The notes: generated by a model from the letters alone, not told the origin. A stretch of DNA of 64,000 nt from M3007 sp965249785 (GCA_965249785.1 CBDFMU010000012.1:595792-659791), one strand, 5' to 3'; positions 1-9,540 are shown, numbered from the stretch's first letter. Translations and numbers: made by a program.

Positions 1-269
1 TGGTGCCTTTCCGCCAATTCGTTGCTTCTGCTACAGAAAGCCAGAAACGCATCGCTTGGTGTGCCGATTCTCCGCTGCCCCATTTCAAAACAACCTTCAC
101 CACTAGCCAAAGCACTTTAATCGCCATTGGCCCCGAAGGCGATTTTTCTCCAGAAGAGGTAGCATTAGCAGAGCAGCATGGTTTTATGGGCGTAGGACTT
201 GGCTCCGCTCGACTGCGTACGGAGACGGCTGGCTTGCTAGCAGTAGTAGCATTCAATTTGATAATATAG
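1..269 (+). CDS. rsmE: 16S rRNA (uracil-1498-N3)-methyltransferase RsmE, 3' part
   Basis: Only the last 89 or so codons are in the window and the start lies upstream. RsmE methylates U1498 of 16S rRNA in the assembled small subunit, using SAM in a SPOUT fold with a C-terminal trefoil knot. The visible part holds the knot signatures: IGPEGDFSPEE near visible residues 42-52, then GLGSARLRTETA, which form the SAM pocket. The frame stays open to the window edge, so this is a truncation by the window, not a broken gene. It converges on the SWIM-domain gene across about 74 bases of AT-rich DNA in which I see no clear terminator hairpin. The family assignment is confident from the two motifs. Confidence 0.93.
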   Translation, partial: VPFRQFVASATESQKRIAWCADSPLPHFKTTFTTSQSTLIAIGPEGDFSPEEVALAEQHGFMGVGLGSARLRTETAGLLAVVAFNLII

Positions 270-343
270 AAATAATAATAATTATTTGATTATAAAGCAT
301 TTATAAATTATAAATATAAAATTATTGATGGCTTCATGCTAAT

Positions 344-1636
344 TTATAGCACTACTAAACGCCCGGCAGCAATCACCGTCAACGGCCTAAGTGTCGTTCC
401 GTTCCATTCACCAAACACGCTGATTGGATGTCCACCACTCAAAGCCAGCAGGCGCCATATATCATGCTCTGCAGCATGGAGTGGCAGCATTTTTCCCGCC
501 ACATCTACGGCGAAGAGGATTTCATTTTTGAAAAAAATAGCTGCTTCTGCAAAAATGGCCGGAAAAATGGAGAGCCAGGGCTGCGCTCCCACTGCTTTGG
601 CATAATCCGTTGCAAAGGTTTGAAAATCATCATAGGCTTCTAACCGCGTTATTTTTGACAGGTGTTGAAAATCATCAAATGCCAATGCCCGAAGTGGCCA
701 ACTAGATGGATACCAGGCGATTGTACCCCGTTGTATGGTACCAGCCAACCAACCTGGCGCAAATGGCGCACCACCGAAAGCGTAGTCCACCAGCAGTGCA
801 TATCGTCGGCTGGTCTGACCAAGGAGCCAGGTACGACGCACTTTCAGCTTATCTTCAGTCACTTCTTCCACCTGTCCTACCACTGCCCAAGCATCGGTTA
901 GTTGCTCTCCTTTGGCCAACACCTCTTCTTTTTTGGTAGAAATGCCCAGCCATTGCTGCAACTCCGCCACCTGATTTTCCGGCAGCGTCTCCCGTTTGCG
1001 AAAAGCCCGTACCGCCAGGTAGCTTTCAGCTAGTACTGCCAGTGTTTTTTCTGCCCAATCAGGTCGGTTGGGAGCAATATTTCCAGTTAAACGTAAAGTG
1101 CGGCTCAGGCCAGTGAGCGAGGCATCGGCTGCTCGGGTAGCGATGCCGGTGGTCCAACCCTGGTCTTCTGACACCGTAGTTGCTACCCCACGACGAATTA
1201 CATCGAAAAGCCAGCCTTCCAAATCTGCAAATCCGTCAGTCGCGCGTTCCAGGCGTTCATAACGACGCTGCTGGCGAGAAATAGAATGGCTAACCAACGC
1301 TTTAGTGGGCAAACGTCCGCTATTTCCCGCCAACAATTCCTGTACCCAATCGGGTAACACCTCGGCAGTCGGAAAATCAGTATCGGCGGACTGTAAGAAA
1401 AAATGATGCAGGGCTACGGCGTGCAAACAAGGCTGGGGTTGGAAACTACAGGTGCAGTGTAGCCTGTTTTTGTCTATATCTATGGCAATATTATAAACGA
1501 CGCCTTCGCCAGCGGGCATTTCTGCATAGATAATCTGTTGACAAACAAAATAATAAGCAAAAAAACGCTCTTGGGCTAAGCGGGCTAAACGAATATCTGG
1601 CGCAATAGGCAATGGCGTTTTTTCGGGCATGGCCAT
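344..1636 (-). CDS. SWIM zinc-finger domain protein
   Basis: A 430-residue protein with one clear motif, CTC (61-63) followed by CLH (70-72). This fits the CxCx(n)CxH pattern of SWIM zinc fingers, proposed to bind nucleic acid or protein. The remaining 350 residues are mixed helix/strand with many tryptophans and match no enzyme I recognise. It lies 52 bases downstream of the acyl-CoA ligase on the same strand, so the two are probably cotranscribed. In other bacteria SWIM proteins of this length are encoded beside a MoxR-type AAA ATPase, DUF5691, DUF5682 and VWA genes. A MoxR ATPase of just that type lies 9 kb away at 10456-11535. A shared function is inference. The start could also be two codons later. 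Confidence 0.75.
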   Translation of the reverse strand: MAMPEKTPLPIAPDIRLARLAQERFFAYYFVCQQIIYAEMPAGEGVVYNIAIDIDKNRLHCTCSFQPQPCLHAVALHHFFLQSADTDFPTAEVLPDWVQELLAGNSGRLPTKALVSHSISRQQRRYERLERATDGFADLEGWLFDVIRRGVATTVSEDQGWTTGIATRAADASLTGLSRTLRLTGNIAPNRPDWAEKTLAVLAESYLAVRAFRKRETLPENQVAELQQWLGISTKKEEVLAKGEQLTDAWAVVGQVEEVTEDKLKVRRTWLLGQTSRRYALLVDYAFGGAPFAPGWLAGTIQRGTIAWYPSSWPLRALAFDDFQHLSKITRLEAYDDFQTFATDYAKAVGAQPWLSIFPAIFAEAAIFFKNEILFAVDVAGKMLPLHAAEHDIWRLLALSGGHPISVFGEWNGTTLRPLTVIAAGRLVVL

Positions 1637-1688
1637 AAGGAAATAGGGTTTTTAAGCAGTTACTATATGCCGAGGCAATAGTCGCCCA

Positions 1689-3512
1689 TTAAGCGTACAT
1701 TTCTTCAATCTCCGATTCATACTTTTTCATAATCACCCGTCGCTTAAGTTTGAGCGTTGGGGTCAGCTCCGCCTCCGAGCCATCCGTTTTTATGGCATCC
1801 CAGGCATTTGGCAGCAAAGCAAATTTTTTAATTTGCTCGGCATGACCGAAATTAGGGTTGATGCGATCCACCAGCATTTGGTAGCGTTCCTGTACTTTCG
1901 GATTTACAACGGCTTCTTGCAGGTTCGTCCAAGTGATGCCGTGTCGGGTACACCAGTCTTTGAGCCCTGCCATAGACGGTACAATAAGGGCCGACACAAA
2001 TTTCAAATTTTCGCCTACGACCATTGCCTGTTCTACCAACTGATGTTCTTTAAATTTCGATTCAATAGGGGAAGGAGCCACGTATTTCCCGCCACTGGTT
2101 TTTAACAATTCTTTCTTGCGATCAGTAATTTTGAGAAACTGATTGCCATTTGGGGCTACTTCCAGCGTACCAACATCGCCCGTAACCAACCAACGCTTGC
2201 CATTCATATAGCGGATCACCTCGGCAGTTTTTTCCGGTTGCTGATAATAACCTTCCATGACATTGGGGCCGCTCACCAGTATTTCGCCTTCGCCGGGGCG
2301 ATAATCAGGGCTTTGCTCGATGTACACTTCCACGCCGTCCAGCATCATCCCAACTGTAGCCAACCGCGCTCTGCCAGGCTCGAAGCGATTGAAACTCAGG
2401 CCAGGGGCAGATTCCGTCATGCCATACGCCTCACGCACCGGAATACCAGCGGCATTGAACGTGCGCAAAACCCGCATAGGGCAGGCACTCGCCCCGGTGG
2501 CAATCCCCTTAACGCATCCGCCCAGTGCCTCGCGCCATTTAGAAAAAACAAGCCGATCCGCCAGTCGCCATTGCATCGCACGCCAGCCCGTATATTTTTT
2601 GTCAAAATCCCAATCCTCGGTCAATTGCAAAGCCCAGAAGAAGATTGCTTTCTTTAAACCCTTCAATTCCATGCCTTTAGCAATAATGCGTTCGTAAACC
2701 TTTTCCAACAAACGCGGTACTGTAGCAAAAAAATGTGGACGAATTGCCTTTAAATCTCCGTCTTCCCCTCCCAGATTTTCGGTACCAGTAAACGACGTAC
2801 TCACGTATTTACTGGTGAAAAAATACACCGCTACTCGCTCAAATACGTGGCTGACTGGCAAAAAACTCAGGCAACGGTCACCAGCTTGCACCGGAACGAT
2901 ATTGCTGACCGCTTCTGCATTGAAAACGATGTTGCGGTGGGTCAACATTACCCCTTTTGGATTGCCCGTCGTGCCAGAGGTATAGATTAATGTCATCACA
3001 TCATCGGGACGGATGGTTGCCTTGATGCGCTCTACTTCCGTCAGGTCGCTTCCCGTTGGGGCCAATATTGCTGACCAGGATCGGGATGCCGGATGCTCGT
3101 AAAAAGTAAACACTTCGCGTAAGTCAGTAATTTTTGCCTGCGCATCGGTGACCTTTTGGTAAAGATCGCCCTCGCCAATGAAACAATATTTTGCCGCTGA
3201 TTCTTGCAGAATGTATTCGTATTCGCGCGAGCTGATGGTCGGATACATCGGCACATTGAGTACGCCGATCTGGAGTAGCGCGTAGTCTAGTGCCACCCAT
3301 TCGGGGGTAGTTTTGTACACTACAGTGGCTACTTTGTCGCCCGGACGCAGACCCAGTTGTAATAATCCTACGCTGGCGCGATTCACCCAATCCACCATTT
3401 CAGCGGTGGAATAGTATTTCCACTGGCCGTTTACTTTGTGGCCAAAAGCTTTTTCCAGCGGGTAGTTTGCCAATTGGTCGTGGAGATATTCAAAAACGCG
3501 TTTTTCTTGCAT
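1689..3512 (-). CDS. Long-chain fatty acid--CoA ligase (AMP-forming)
   Basis: A 607-residue member of the ANL superfamily. It activates a fatty acid with ATP to acyl-AMP and then to acyl-CoA. The P-loop YTSGTTGNPKG is at 177-187, and the AYGMTE motif and a hinge region with WLVTGDVG and ITDRKKE follow in the expected order. Length is typical for the FadD15/FAA1-like branch, which lacks a signal peptide and works at the cytosolic face of the membrane. It reads from ATG at 3512 and is followed after 52 bases by the SWIM gene. Its substrate chain length cannot be read from sequence. No exact TAnnTTTG element was seen on its strand. Confidence 0.92.
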   Translation of the reverse strand: MQEKRVFEYLHDQLANYPLEKAFGHKVNGQWKYYSTAEMVDWVNRASVGLLQLGLRPGDKVATVVYKTTPEWVALDYALLQIGVLNVPMYPTISSREYEYILQESAAKYCFIGEGDLYQKVTDAQAKITDLREVFTFYEHPASRSWSAILAPTGSDLTEVERIKATIRPDDVMTLIYTSGTTGNPKGVMLTHRNIVFNAEAVSNIVPVQAGDRCLSFLPVSHVFERVAVYFFTSKYVSTSFTGTENLGGEDGDLKAIRPHFFATVPRLLEKVYERIIAKGMELKGLKKAIFFWALQLTEDWDFDKKYTGWRAMQWRLADRLVFSKWREALGGCVKGIATGASACPMRVLRTFNAAGIPVREAYGMTESAPGLSFNRFEPGRARLATVGMMLDGVEVYIEQSPDYRPGEGEILVSGPNVMEGYYQQPEKTAEVIRYMNGKRWLVTGDVGTLEVAPNGNQFLKITDRKKELLKTSGGKYVAPSPIESKFKEHQLVEQAMVVGENLKFVSALIVPSMAGLKDWCTRHGITWTNLQEAVVNPKVQERYQMLVDRINPNFGHAEQIKKFALLPNAWDAIKTDGSEAELTPTLKLKRRVIMKKYESEIEEMYA

Positions 3513-3647
3513 AATATACGGCAGGGTTGACTAATACGGGGCCAAATTCTGAAAAAATATCGATTACCCAAAGGATATTTTTGTGCTACAGAACTTTATG
3601 GATATACAACCAACCTGCGCTCTGGCTGTTTAATAGACACTTTAATT

Positions 3648-3655
3648 TACTTTTG
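3648..3655 (+). promoter_or_regulatory. Promoter -7 element for fur
   Basis: TACTTTTG matches the Bacteroidota -7 consensus TAnnTTTG exactly and sits 29 bases before the fur ATG. No clean TTTG at -33 is present. A second exact match (TATTTTTG, 3576-3583) lies further upstream and may be an alternative start. Confidence 0.55.
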
Positions 3656-3684
3656 CCGGGAAATAATTTCCAGACCCACATTCC

Positions 3685-4215
3685 ATGTCCATTACGACCG
3701 TCCGCAACGAGCAGGATATTATTCAGCAAGTACTGAACATTTTTTCAGCCTATCTGGAAAAAAACAGTTTTCGCAAAACGCCGGAACGCTTTGCTATTTT
3801 GGAAGAAATATACAAGCGAACCGACCATTTTGATGCGGAGGCGCTGTATATCCACATGAAAAACCGCAGCTACCGGGTGAGCCGCGCCACGGTGTACAAT
3901 ACGCTGGATTTGCTGGTGACCTGTGACCTGGTGAAAAAACACCAGTTTGGCAAAAACCTGGCGCAATACGAGAAGTCGTATGGTTATAAACAGCACGACC
4001 ACGTCATCTGCGCTAATTGTGGCAAAGTGGTAGAATTCTGCGATCCGCGGGTGCAGCAGATCAAGGATATGGTGGGCGATTTGCTCAATTTCCGGATTAC
4101 ACACCATGCACTGAATCTTTACGGCATTTGTGGCACTTGCCAAAAAGAAATTGAATTCGGCATTGTGCGCAAGCAACCTAAAATGTTGGAGGATGAGCCA
4201 GGCTGGGGAGACTGA
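3685..4215 (+). CDS. Fur/PerR-family metal-dependent transcriptional repressor
   Basis: A 176-residue Fur-family protein. The N-terminal winged helix includes YRVSRATVYNTLDLL (about 63-77), the recognition helix. A hinge with His104 and His106 follows, then two CxxC pairs, CANC (109-112) and CGTC (149-152), which form the structural zinc site. Such proteins repress iron, zinc or peroxide-stress genes when loaded with metal. Which metal is sensed cannot be decided here. It is transcribed alone, ends 58 bases before the convergent pyk gene, and shares a strong bidirectional terminator with it. The ATG at 3685 fits family N-termini and the promoter spacing. Confidence 0.93.
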   Translation: MSITTVRNEQDIIQQVLNIFSAYLEKNSFRKTPERFAILEEIYKRTDHFDAEALYIHMKNRSYRVSRATVYNTLDLLVTCDLVKKHQFGKNLAQYEKSYGYKQHDHVICANCGKVVEFCDPRVQQIKDMVGDLLNFRITHHALNLYGICGTCQKEIEFGIVRKQPKMLEDEPGWGD

Positions 4216-4216
4216 A

Positions 4217-4259
4217 AACAAAGGGCAATCACTTATCAAGTAATTGCCCTTTGTTTTTT
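4217..4259. terminator. Bidirectional terminator between fur and pyk
   Basis: The arms AAACAAAGGGCAAT and ATTGCCCTTTGTTT flank a short loop, with A-tracts and T-tracts outside the stem. It therefore works as an intrinsic terminator for both convergent genes. The word GGCAA recurs in other hairpins of this window (18588, 26441). Confidence 0.85.
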
Positions 4260-4272
4260 GCTTTTTGCCCGC

Positions 4273-5718
4273 TTATTCTACTTCGGTGATTTTCAACATA
4301 TTCGTTCGGAACCTATACCGAATAGGAATGGAAGCAGTATTGATGATGCTATCGCCAGCCTTTACATAGCCCCCTTCTTTCAGTATTTTAGTACAATCTT
4401 CGATGGTTTCGTCGGTAGTAGTAAAACGATCATAGTGAAAACACTGCACGCCCCACACCAGGTTCAGTGTGTTGAGCATAGCCATGGAATCGCTGAAAAT
4501 AAAAATACTTGATTTCGGACGAAAACTGCTCACTTTGAATGCCGTATAACCAGAGGTGGTCATACCAATAATGCCTTTTGCACCGATTTCTTCGGCGACC
4601 CGGCAGGCATTGAAACATACCACATCGGAGTGGAATAAGCGCGATTTTTCGATGGCGTGCGGGCGTTTGCTAAAAATTTGTGGCCAATAATGCTTTTCGG
4701 CTTGTCCAATGATGCGCGTCATCGCCTGCACCACCAGTGCCGGGTGCGCGCCCACCGAAGTTTCAGCACTCAACATTACCGCATCGGCACCATCCAGCAC
4801 TGCGTTGGCTACATCGGTTACTTCGGCACGAGTCGGCGACGGATTGGTAATCATACTGTCCATCATCTGAGTAGCCACAATGACCGGGCGAGCGTACTGC
4901 ATACACAACAGCACGATCTCTTTTTGGGTGATGGGCAGCTGTTCGATAGGCATTTCCACGCCTAAGTCACCGCGCGCCACCATAATCCCGTTGGCAGCCT
5001 TGATGATCTCGCGAATGTTTTTGACGGCCTCGGGCTTTTCTATTTTGGCCATCGCTTTGGCTGGGTGGCCACGTTGGTCCAGTATTTCCCGCAGCTCCGT
5101 GATGTCTTCCGGGCGGCGGACGAAGGACAAGGCGACCCAGTTCACCGGCTGAGTGAGGATGAATTCGAGGTCTTCCCGATCTTTGACGGTCATGGAGGGC
5201 TGCTTCACGTTGGTATCGGGCAGATTCACGCCTTTATTACTGCTCAAGATGCCGCCATAGAGGCAACGTAGCCGAACCATGTCTTTTTTGTTGGTTTCAG
5301 CCACCTCAAATACCAGTTTGCCATCGTCCATCAGGATGCGCTCGCCTACTTCACAGTCCTCCGCAAATTCGTCGTAGGACATATAAATTTTCTCCATGGT
5401 ACCTAGCACCTCCTCATTTACGATGGTGATGATGTCGCCAGGTGCCAGTGCCAAAGCATTGTCCTTGATTTTTCCAACGCGCAGCTTCGGGCCTTGCAGA
5501 TCGGCCAGAATGCTGAGGTGGGTGTGATTTTCGGCGTTAATTCGCAGAATGTGCTGAATAACTTTCAGGTGATCCTCGTGGGTACCATGGCTGAAATTGA
5601 GCCGAAAGACGTCTACTCCAGCCTGCGCTATTTCCAGCAGTTTTTCATACGTATTACAAGCGGGACCAACCGTGGCCACGATTTTAGTGTTTTGCGAACC
5701 GTCTTTGCGCATAGCCAA
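4273..5718 (-). CDS. pyk: Pyruvate kinase
   Basis: A 481-residue pyruvate kinase, catalysing phosphoenolpyruvate + ADP to pyruvate + ATP, the last step of glycolysis. Recognisable blocks are the N-terminal substrate-binding FRLNFSHG, the catalytic MAKIEKPEAV segment, MVARGDLGVEMP for metal/substrate binding, and ATQMMDSM. The C-terminal regulatory domain is present, and length matches the family. It is monocistronic, with an exact promoter element at 5759-5766 and a terminator shared with fur. Confidence 0.97.
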   Translation of the reverse strand: MAMRKDGSQNTKIVATVGPACNTYEKLLEIAQAGVDVFRLNFSHGTHEDHLKVIQHILRINAENHTHLSILADLQGPKLRVGKIKDNALALAPGDIITIVNEEVLGTMEKIYMSYDEFAEDCEVGERILMDDGKLVFEVAETNKKDMVRLRCLYGGILSSNKGVNLPDTNVKQPSMTVKDREDLEFILTQPVNWVALSFVRRPEDITELREILDQRGHPAKAMAKIEKPEAVKNIREIIKAANGIMVARGDLGVEMPIEQLPITQKEIVLLCMQYARPVIVATQMMDSMITNPSPTRAEVTDVANAVLDGADAVMLSAETSVGAHPALVVQAMTRIIGQAEKHYWPQIFSKRPHAIEKSRLFHSDVVCFNACRVAEEIGAKGIIGMTTSGYTAFKVSSFRPKSSIFIFSDSMAMLNTLNLVWGVQCFHYDRFTTTDETIEDCTKILKEGGYVKAGDSIINTASIPIRYRFRTNMLKITEVE

Positions 5719-5758
5719 CCCTTTTTTTTGATGTGTACAACCTACAATAAGTAGCGGG

Positions 5759-5766
5759 CAAAAGTA
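5759..5766 (-). promoter_or_regulatory. Promoter -7 element for pyk
   Basis: On the minus strand this reads TACTTTTG, an exact TAnnTTTG match 40 bases 5' of the pyk ATG. No good -33 TTTG lies at the usual 19-20 base distance. Confidence 0.55.
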
Positions 5767-5926
5767 GAACGACCAAAGGCAATATGGCTATTCCCAGGCA
5801 TTGTTTTTATTGAATTAATGCTTAAAAGATTGATACTCTGGTCCAGGCGAAGGAAGGGGAAAGGGTATCTTTAGCCAGTATGCCCAATTTTTACCTCAAC
5901 AAGCCAAAAAAATGACTTTAAAAAAC

Positions 5927-5958
5927 TTTGGTAGACCCAGAAGATTTGACTTCCTTTG
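5927..5958 (+). promoter_or_regulatory. Probable acpP promoter
   Basis: TTTG (5927-5930) and TTCCTTTG (5951-5958) are 20 bases apart, the spacing of Bacteroidota promoters. The -7 element has one mismatch (TT for TA). It lies 43 bases before the acpP ATG. Confidence 0.45.
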
Positions 5959-6001
5959 CCCCTCGAAAAATTGACTTTTTCTCACTAAAGTTTATAAAAT
6001 C

Positions 6002-6244
6002 ATGGCACAAACCGTAGCCGAACGCGTAAAGAAAATTATTGTCGACAAATTGGGCGTAGACGACAATGAAGTGATTAACGAAGCCAACTTCATCCAAGAT
6101 CTCGGCGCCGATTCGCTCGACACGGTGGAACTGATCATGGAATTTGAGAAAGAATTCGATGTATCCATCCCAGACGAACAGGCGGAAAAGATTCAGACGG
6201 TTGGTCAGGCGGTGGAATATCTCGAAGCACAGACCAACGCCTAA
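6002..6244 (+). CDS. acpP: Acyl carrier protein
   Basis: An 80-residue acidic four-helix protein. The GADSLDTVEL motif places the serine that receives 4'-phosphopantetheine at about residue 38. It carries growing acyl chains in type II fatty-acid synthesis. It precedes fabF and rnc in the arrangement common to many bacteria. Two hairpin terminators follow it, so much of its transcription probably ends before fabF, which fits the high ACP demand of the cell. Confidence 0.97.
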   Translation: MAQTVAERVKKIIVDKLGVDDNEVINEANFIQDLGADSLDTVELIMEFEKEFDVSIPDEQAEKIQTVGQAVEYLEAQTNA

Positions 6245-6255
6245 TTACCTGCGCC

Positions 6256-6283
6256 AACACCATTTTATTCCTGGTGTTTTTTG
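6256..6283 (+). terminator. Terminator downstream of acpP
   Basis: The stem AACACCA / TGGTGTT (6256-6262, 6272-6278) is followed by a T-run, 12 bases after the acpP stop. Confidence 0.75.
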
Positions 6284-6285
6284 AT

Positions 6286-6328
6286 CAAAAGGTTCAAAGC
6301 CATAGTGGTTTTGAACCTTTTGTATTTT
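6286..6328 (+). terminator. Second terminator-like hairpin between acpP and fabF
   Basis: A perfect 13-bp stem, CAAAAGGTTCAAA (6286-6298) and TTTGAACCTTTTG (6310-6322), is followed by TATTTTTT. Directly after the first hairpin it would strongly limit read-through into fabF. Confidence 0.75.
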
Positions 6329-6476
6329 TTATCTGTAACAGATTTGCAATTTGCCGTAGTATGGCTATTCGGCATTTCTATGAGAGATTGTACATTTGCT
6401 CGCTCACTCAAGTTCGCTTTTGTCGCCGGTATGCACCGGGGCAATCTTTCAAATTTGGTTTTACAAAATTGAATTC

Positions 6477-7718
6477 ATGAAACGAGTCGTCGTCACCGGC
6501 ATAGGTGCTATTACTCCCATTGGCAATACCATCGCCGCCTACCTGGAAGGGCTGCAAAAAGGCGTGAGCGGAGCTGGTCCTATCACCCAGTTTGATGCTA
6601 CGTTGTTCAAAACCCGTTTTGCTTGCGAGGTCAAAGGCTTTGATCCAGAGGGTATTATGGAAAAACGCGAAGTACGTCGCGTAGATCGCTTCACCCAGTT
6701 CGCGATGGGTTCTGCTGCTGAAGCCATTGCCAATTCCGGGCTGGATCTGGAAAAAATAAACAAACTCCGCACCGGGGTTATTTGGGCATCCGGTATCGGG
6801 GGCATCCACACTTTTGAAAAAGAAGTGGAAGACCATATAATGGGCAACGGTACACCCCGACACAATCCTTTTCTGATCCCGAAAATGATCAGCAATATGG
6901 GCGCGGGCATGATCTCCATTCAATATGGTTTCATGGGCATTAATTACGCCACCGTATCGGCCTGCGCTTCTTCGTCGCACGCAATCATCAATGCGGCGGA
7001 CTACATTCGAATGGGCAAAGCCGATATTATGGTCGCGGGTGGCTCTGAATCCACCATTTCCAAGACGGCGGTTGGCGGTTTTACTTCCATGAAAGCTATG
7101 AGTGAACGCAATGATGATCCTCTGACGGCTTCCCGGCCTTATGATAAAGACCGCGACGGCTTTGTGCTGGGCGAAGGGGGGGCAGCCTTAGTATTGGAAG
7201 AGTATGAACACGCTCGTCGGCGCGGTGCGCATATCTACGCGGAGTACGTGGGCGGTGGCATGACGGCCGATGCTTACCATATTACGGCCCCGCATCCGGA
7301 GGGTATTGGGGTGATCGAGGTGATGCGGGTAGCTCTGGAAGAAGCCGAAATGCAGCCGAGCGACATTGATTACGTCAATACGCACGGCACTTCCACGCCC
7401 TTGGGCGATGTGGCCGAATTGAAAGCTATTGCGAAAATATTCGGCGAGGAAGCCTATAAGGTGAATATTTCCTCTACCAAAAGTATGATGGGGCATTTAT
7501 TGGGAGCTGCTGGCTCCGTAGAAGCCATCGCTTGTATTCTGGGGATGCAACATGGCTTTGTGCCACCAACTATCAATCATTTCACGGACGATCCGGAGAT
7601 AGACCCGCAGCTGAATCTGACCTTCAACGAACCGCAACAACGTAATATACGCGCAGCCCTGAGCAATACTTTCGGGTTTGGTGGTCACAATGCTTCCATT
7701 ATTTTCCGGCAGGTCTGA
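6477..7718 (+). CDS. fabF: Beta-ketoacyl-ACP synthase II
   Basis: The 413-residue condensing enzyme of fatty-acid elongation (malonyl-ACP + acyl-ACP to beta-ketoacyl-ACP). The thiolase-fold catalytic triad is visible: Cys in TVSACASSSHA, His in THGTSTPLGD and His in SMMGHLLGAAG. The frame opens further upstream, but the ATG at 6477 begins MKRVVVTGIG, the normal FabF N-terminus, so I choose it. It is followed after 23 bases by rnc on the same strand. It works with the ACP encoded just upstream. Confidence 0.96.
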   Translation: MKRVVVTGIGAITPIGNTIAAYLEGLQKGVSGAGPITQFDATLFKTRFACEVKGFDPEGIMEKREVRRVDRFTQFAMGSAAEAIANSGLDLEKINKLRTGVIWASGIGGIHTFEKEVEDHIMGNGTPRHNPFLIPKMISNMGAGMISIQYGFMGINYATVSACASSSHAIINAADYIRMGKADIMVAGGSESTISKTAVGGFTSMKAMSERNDDPLTASRPYDKDRDGFVLGEGGAALVLEEYEHARRRGAHIYAEYVGGGMTADAYHITAPHPEGIGVIEVMRVALEEAEMQPSDIDYVNTHGTSTPLGDVAELKAIAKIFGEEAYKVNISSTKSMMGHLLGAAGSVEAIACILGMQHGFVPPTINHFTDDPEIDPQLNLTFNEPQQRNIRAALSNTFGFGGHNASIIFRQV

Positions 7719-7741
7719 GTACCCGTCCAAAAACTTATTCT

Positions 7742-8506
7742 GTGCGCTTCATTCGACGTTTTTACAATTACTATTTTCATCCTGACAAAGATTTGGCCCG
7801 TCGGCTTCGGCATCTCATCGGTTTCACGCCGGTGCATTTACCCTTATTTAAGCTGGCGTTTTTTCACAAAAGCACTTTTACCACCCGTGACTACGCCATT
7901 TCTAACAACGAACGGCTGGAATTTCTGGGTGATGCTGTGTTGAGTACCATTGTGGGGGAGTATTTGTTCAAGAAATATCCCAATAGCGACGAGGGTTTTC
8001 TTACGAAAATGCGCTCCAAGATCGTGAAGCGCAACTCGCTGGATGACATCGCGGATAAGATGGGACTCGACCTCTTTTTGGCTAATTATAACCAGACGCG
8101 GTTATCCAAATCTATGCTCGGCAATGCGCTGGAGGCGCTCGTCGGGGCCGTGTATATCGAGGTAGGTTACAATGGAACCAAGCACTATGTGATACAGCGA
8201 GTGCTGCGCAAATACCTGGATATCCACGAGTTAGAAAGTTTTGATGATAACTATAAAAGCCAACTGCTGGAGTGGTGTCAGAAAAACGGTCATGCCATCG
8301 AGTATAAAGTGGTGGCTAAATACAAGAGTGAAAAACGGGATAAATTCAAAGTAGCTGTATTCGTAGATGGTAAGAAACTCGGTACCGCCGACGATTTTAA
8401 TAAGAAAAGTGCGGAGCAATTGGCCAGCGAAAGAGCCATGACCGCGCTAGGCATGTTGGGCGGAGCAGGGCTGGTGACGTTGGCGGATTCGGAGGAGATG
8501 GAGTAA
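7742..8506 (+). CDS. rnc: Ribonuclease III
   Basis: A 254-residue double-stranded-RNA endonuclease that processes rRNA precursors and structured mRNAs. The catalytic RNase III signature NERLEFLGDA is at residues 56-65, with a second acidic pair further on (GNALEALVGA). A C-terminal dsRNA-binding domain occupies about residues 165-240. The start is taken as GTG at 7742, because the next in-frame ATG is inside the catalytic domain. It lies 23 bases behind fabF, as in many genomes, and converges on rsgA across 38 bases. The many hairpin leaders in this window are possible substrates, but that is speculation. Confidence 0.94.
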   Translation: MRFIRRFYNYYFHPDKDLARRLRHLIGFTPVHLPLFKLAFFHKSTFTTRDYAISNNERLEFLGDAVLSTIVGEYLFKKYPNSDEGFLTKMRSKIVKRNSLDDIADKMGLDLFLANYNQTRLSKSMLGNALEALVGAVYIEVGYNGTKHYVIQRVLRKYLDIHELESFDDNYKSQLLEWCQKNGHAIEYKVVAKYKSEKRDKFKVAVFVDGKKLGTADDFNKKSAEQLASERAMTALGMLGGAGLVTLADSEEME

Positions 8507-8544
8507 TTACAACAGGTATACTTTAGCAGAAATTAATCCGCATT

Positions 8545-9492
8545 CTACAAGCTCGTCCGTTCCCAGTGATTTTGCTCTTCAATTTCGTCCAGCAAACCCA
8601 GATAATGGGTAAATCGGAGTTCGCTTACCTCTCCATTCCGCAGGGCCTCGTGTACCGCACAACCCGGTTCGTTGCGGTGCAAACACGCTCCGCCGAAACG
8701 GCACTGGGGCGATAAAGCGAAAAATTCCCGAAAACTGTGGGCCAAATTATGCTTGTCTTTATTATTAAATGACAAGGTTTTCATACCTGGTGTATCAATC
8801 AGGCGTCCGCCAAAATCCAGCTCGAACATCTCTGCAAACGTCGTGGTGTGTTGGCCTTTACCAGAATAATCGCTGATTTCGCCAGTGCGCAGGTCCATTT
8901 TCGGCTGGATAGCATTGACCAGACTACTCTTGCCAACGCCCGATTGTCCACTCATCAGGGTGGTTTTATCTTTCAATAATTCCCGAAAGGCTCCCAAACC
9001 ACGCTGCTCCACCACCGAGGTGGCCAACACATTATAACCGATTTTTTCGTATATTGCCTTGAATTCAAAGAATTTGGCTACATCCTCGTCGTCATATAGA
9101 TCGGCTTTATTAAAAATAATCGTCACCGGAATATCGTCTCGCTCGATCATCACCAAAAAGCGATCAATGAAGCCCGGCTTGATGGTGGGCTGCACAATGG
9201 TCACGATCAACACGGCCTGGTCAATATTGGCGGCCAACAGGTGCATATCGTGCTTGCGGCGCGGCGATTGGCGCACGACGTAGTTTTTGCGCGGCAGTAT
9301 TTTCTTGATCATGCCGTTGTCCATCCCTTCCAGCTCCACTTCTACGCGGTCGCCCACTGCCACGGGGTTGGTCAGTGGCACGTCGTCCAGGCGAAACTTG
9401 CCGACGATGCGGCAAGTCAAGACTTCCTGAGATTCCTCCATCCGAACGTTGTACCAACTCCCGGTGGACTTTATGACGGTTCCAATTTGCAT
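8545..9492 (-). CDS. rsgA: Ribosome small-subunit-dependent GTPase A
   Basis: A circularly permuted GTPase (315 residues from the ATG at 9492) that assists late 30S maturation. In order it has an OB-fold N-terminus, NKAD (about 128-131, G4), GQSGVGKS (182-189, G1 P-loop) and DTPG (233-236, G3). The C-terminal zinc knuckle uses Cys264, Cys270, His272 and Cys278. A TTG ten codons upstream could extend the frame, but MQIGTVIKSTGSW is the usual start of the family. It converges on rnc. Confidence 0.95.
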   Translation of the reverse strand: MQIGTVIKSTGSWYNVRMEESQEVLTCRIVGKFRLDDVPLTNPVAVGDRVEVELEGMDNGMIKKILPRKNYVVRQSPRRKHDMHLLAANIDQAVLIVTIVQPTIKPGFIDRFLVMIERDDIPVTIIFNKADLYDDEDVAKFFEFKAIYEKIGYNVLATSVVEQRGLGAFRELLKDKTTLMSGQSGVGKSSLVNAIQPKMDLRTGEISDYSGKGQHTTTFAEMFELDFGGRLIDTPGMKTLSFNNKDKHNLAHSFREFFALSPQCRFGGACLHRNEPGCAVHEALRNGEVSELRFTHYLGLLDEIEEQNHWERTSL

Positions 9493-9540
9493 ACGAAAGT
9501 CTATAACACCGATGTTGGCCAAAACGTTCCGCCATTTTGT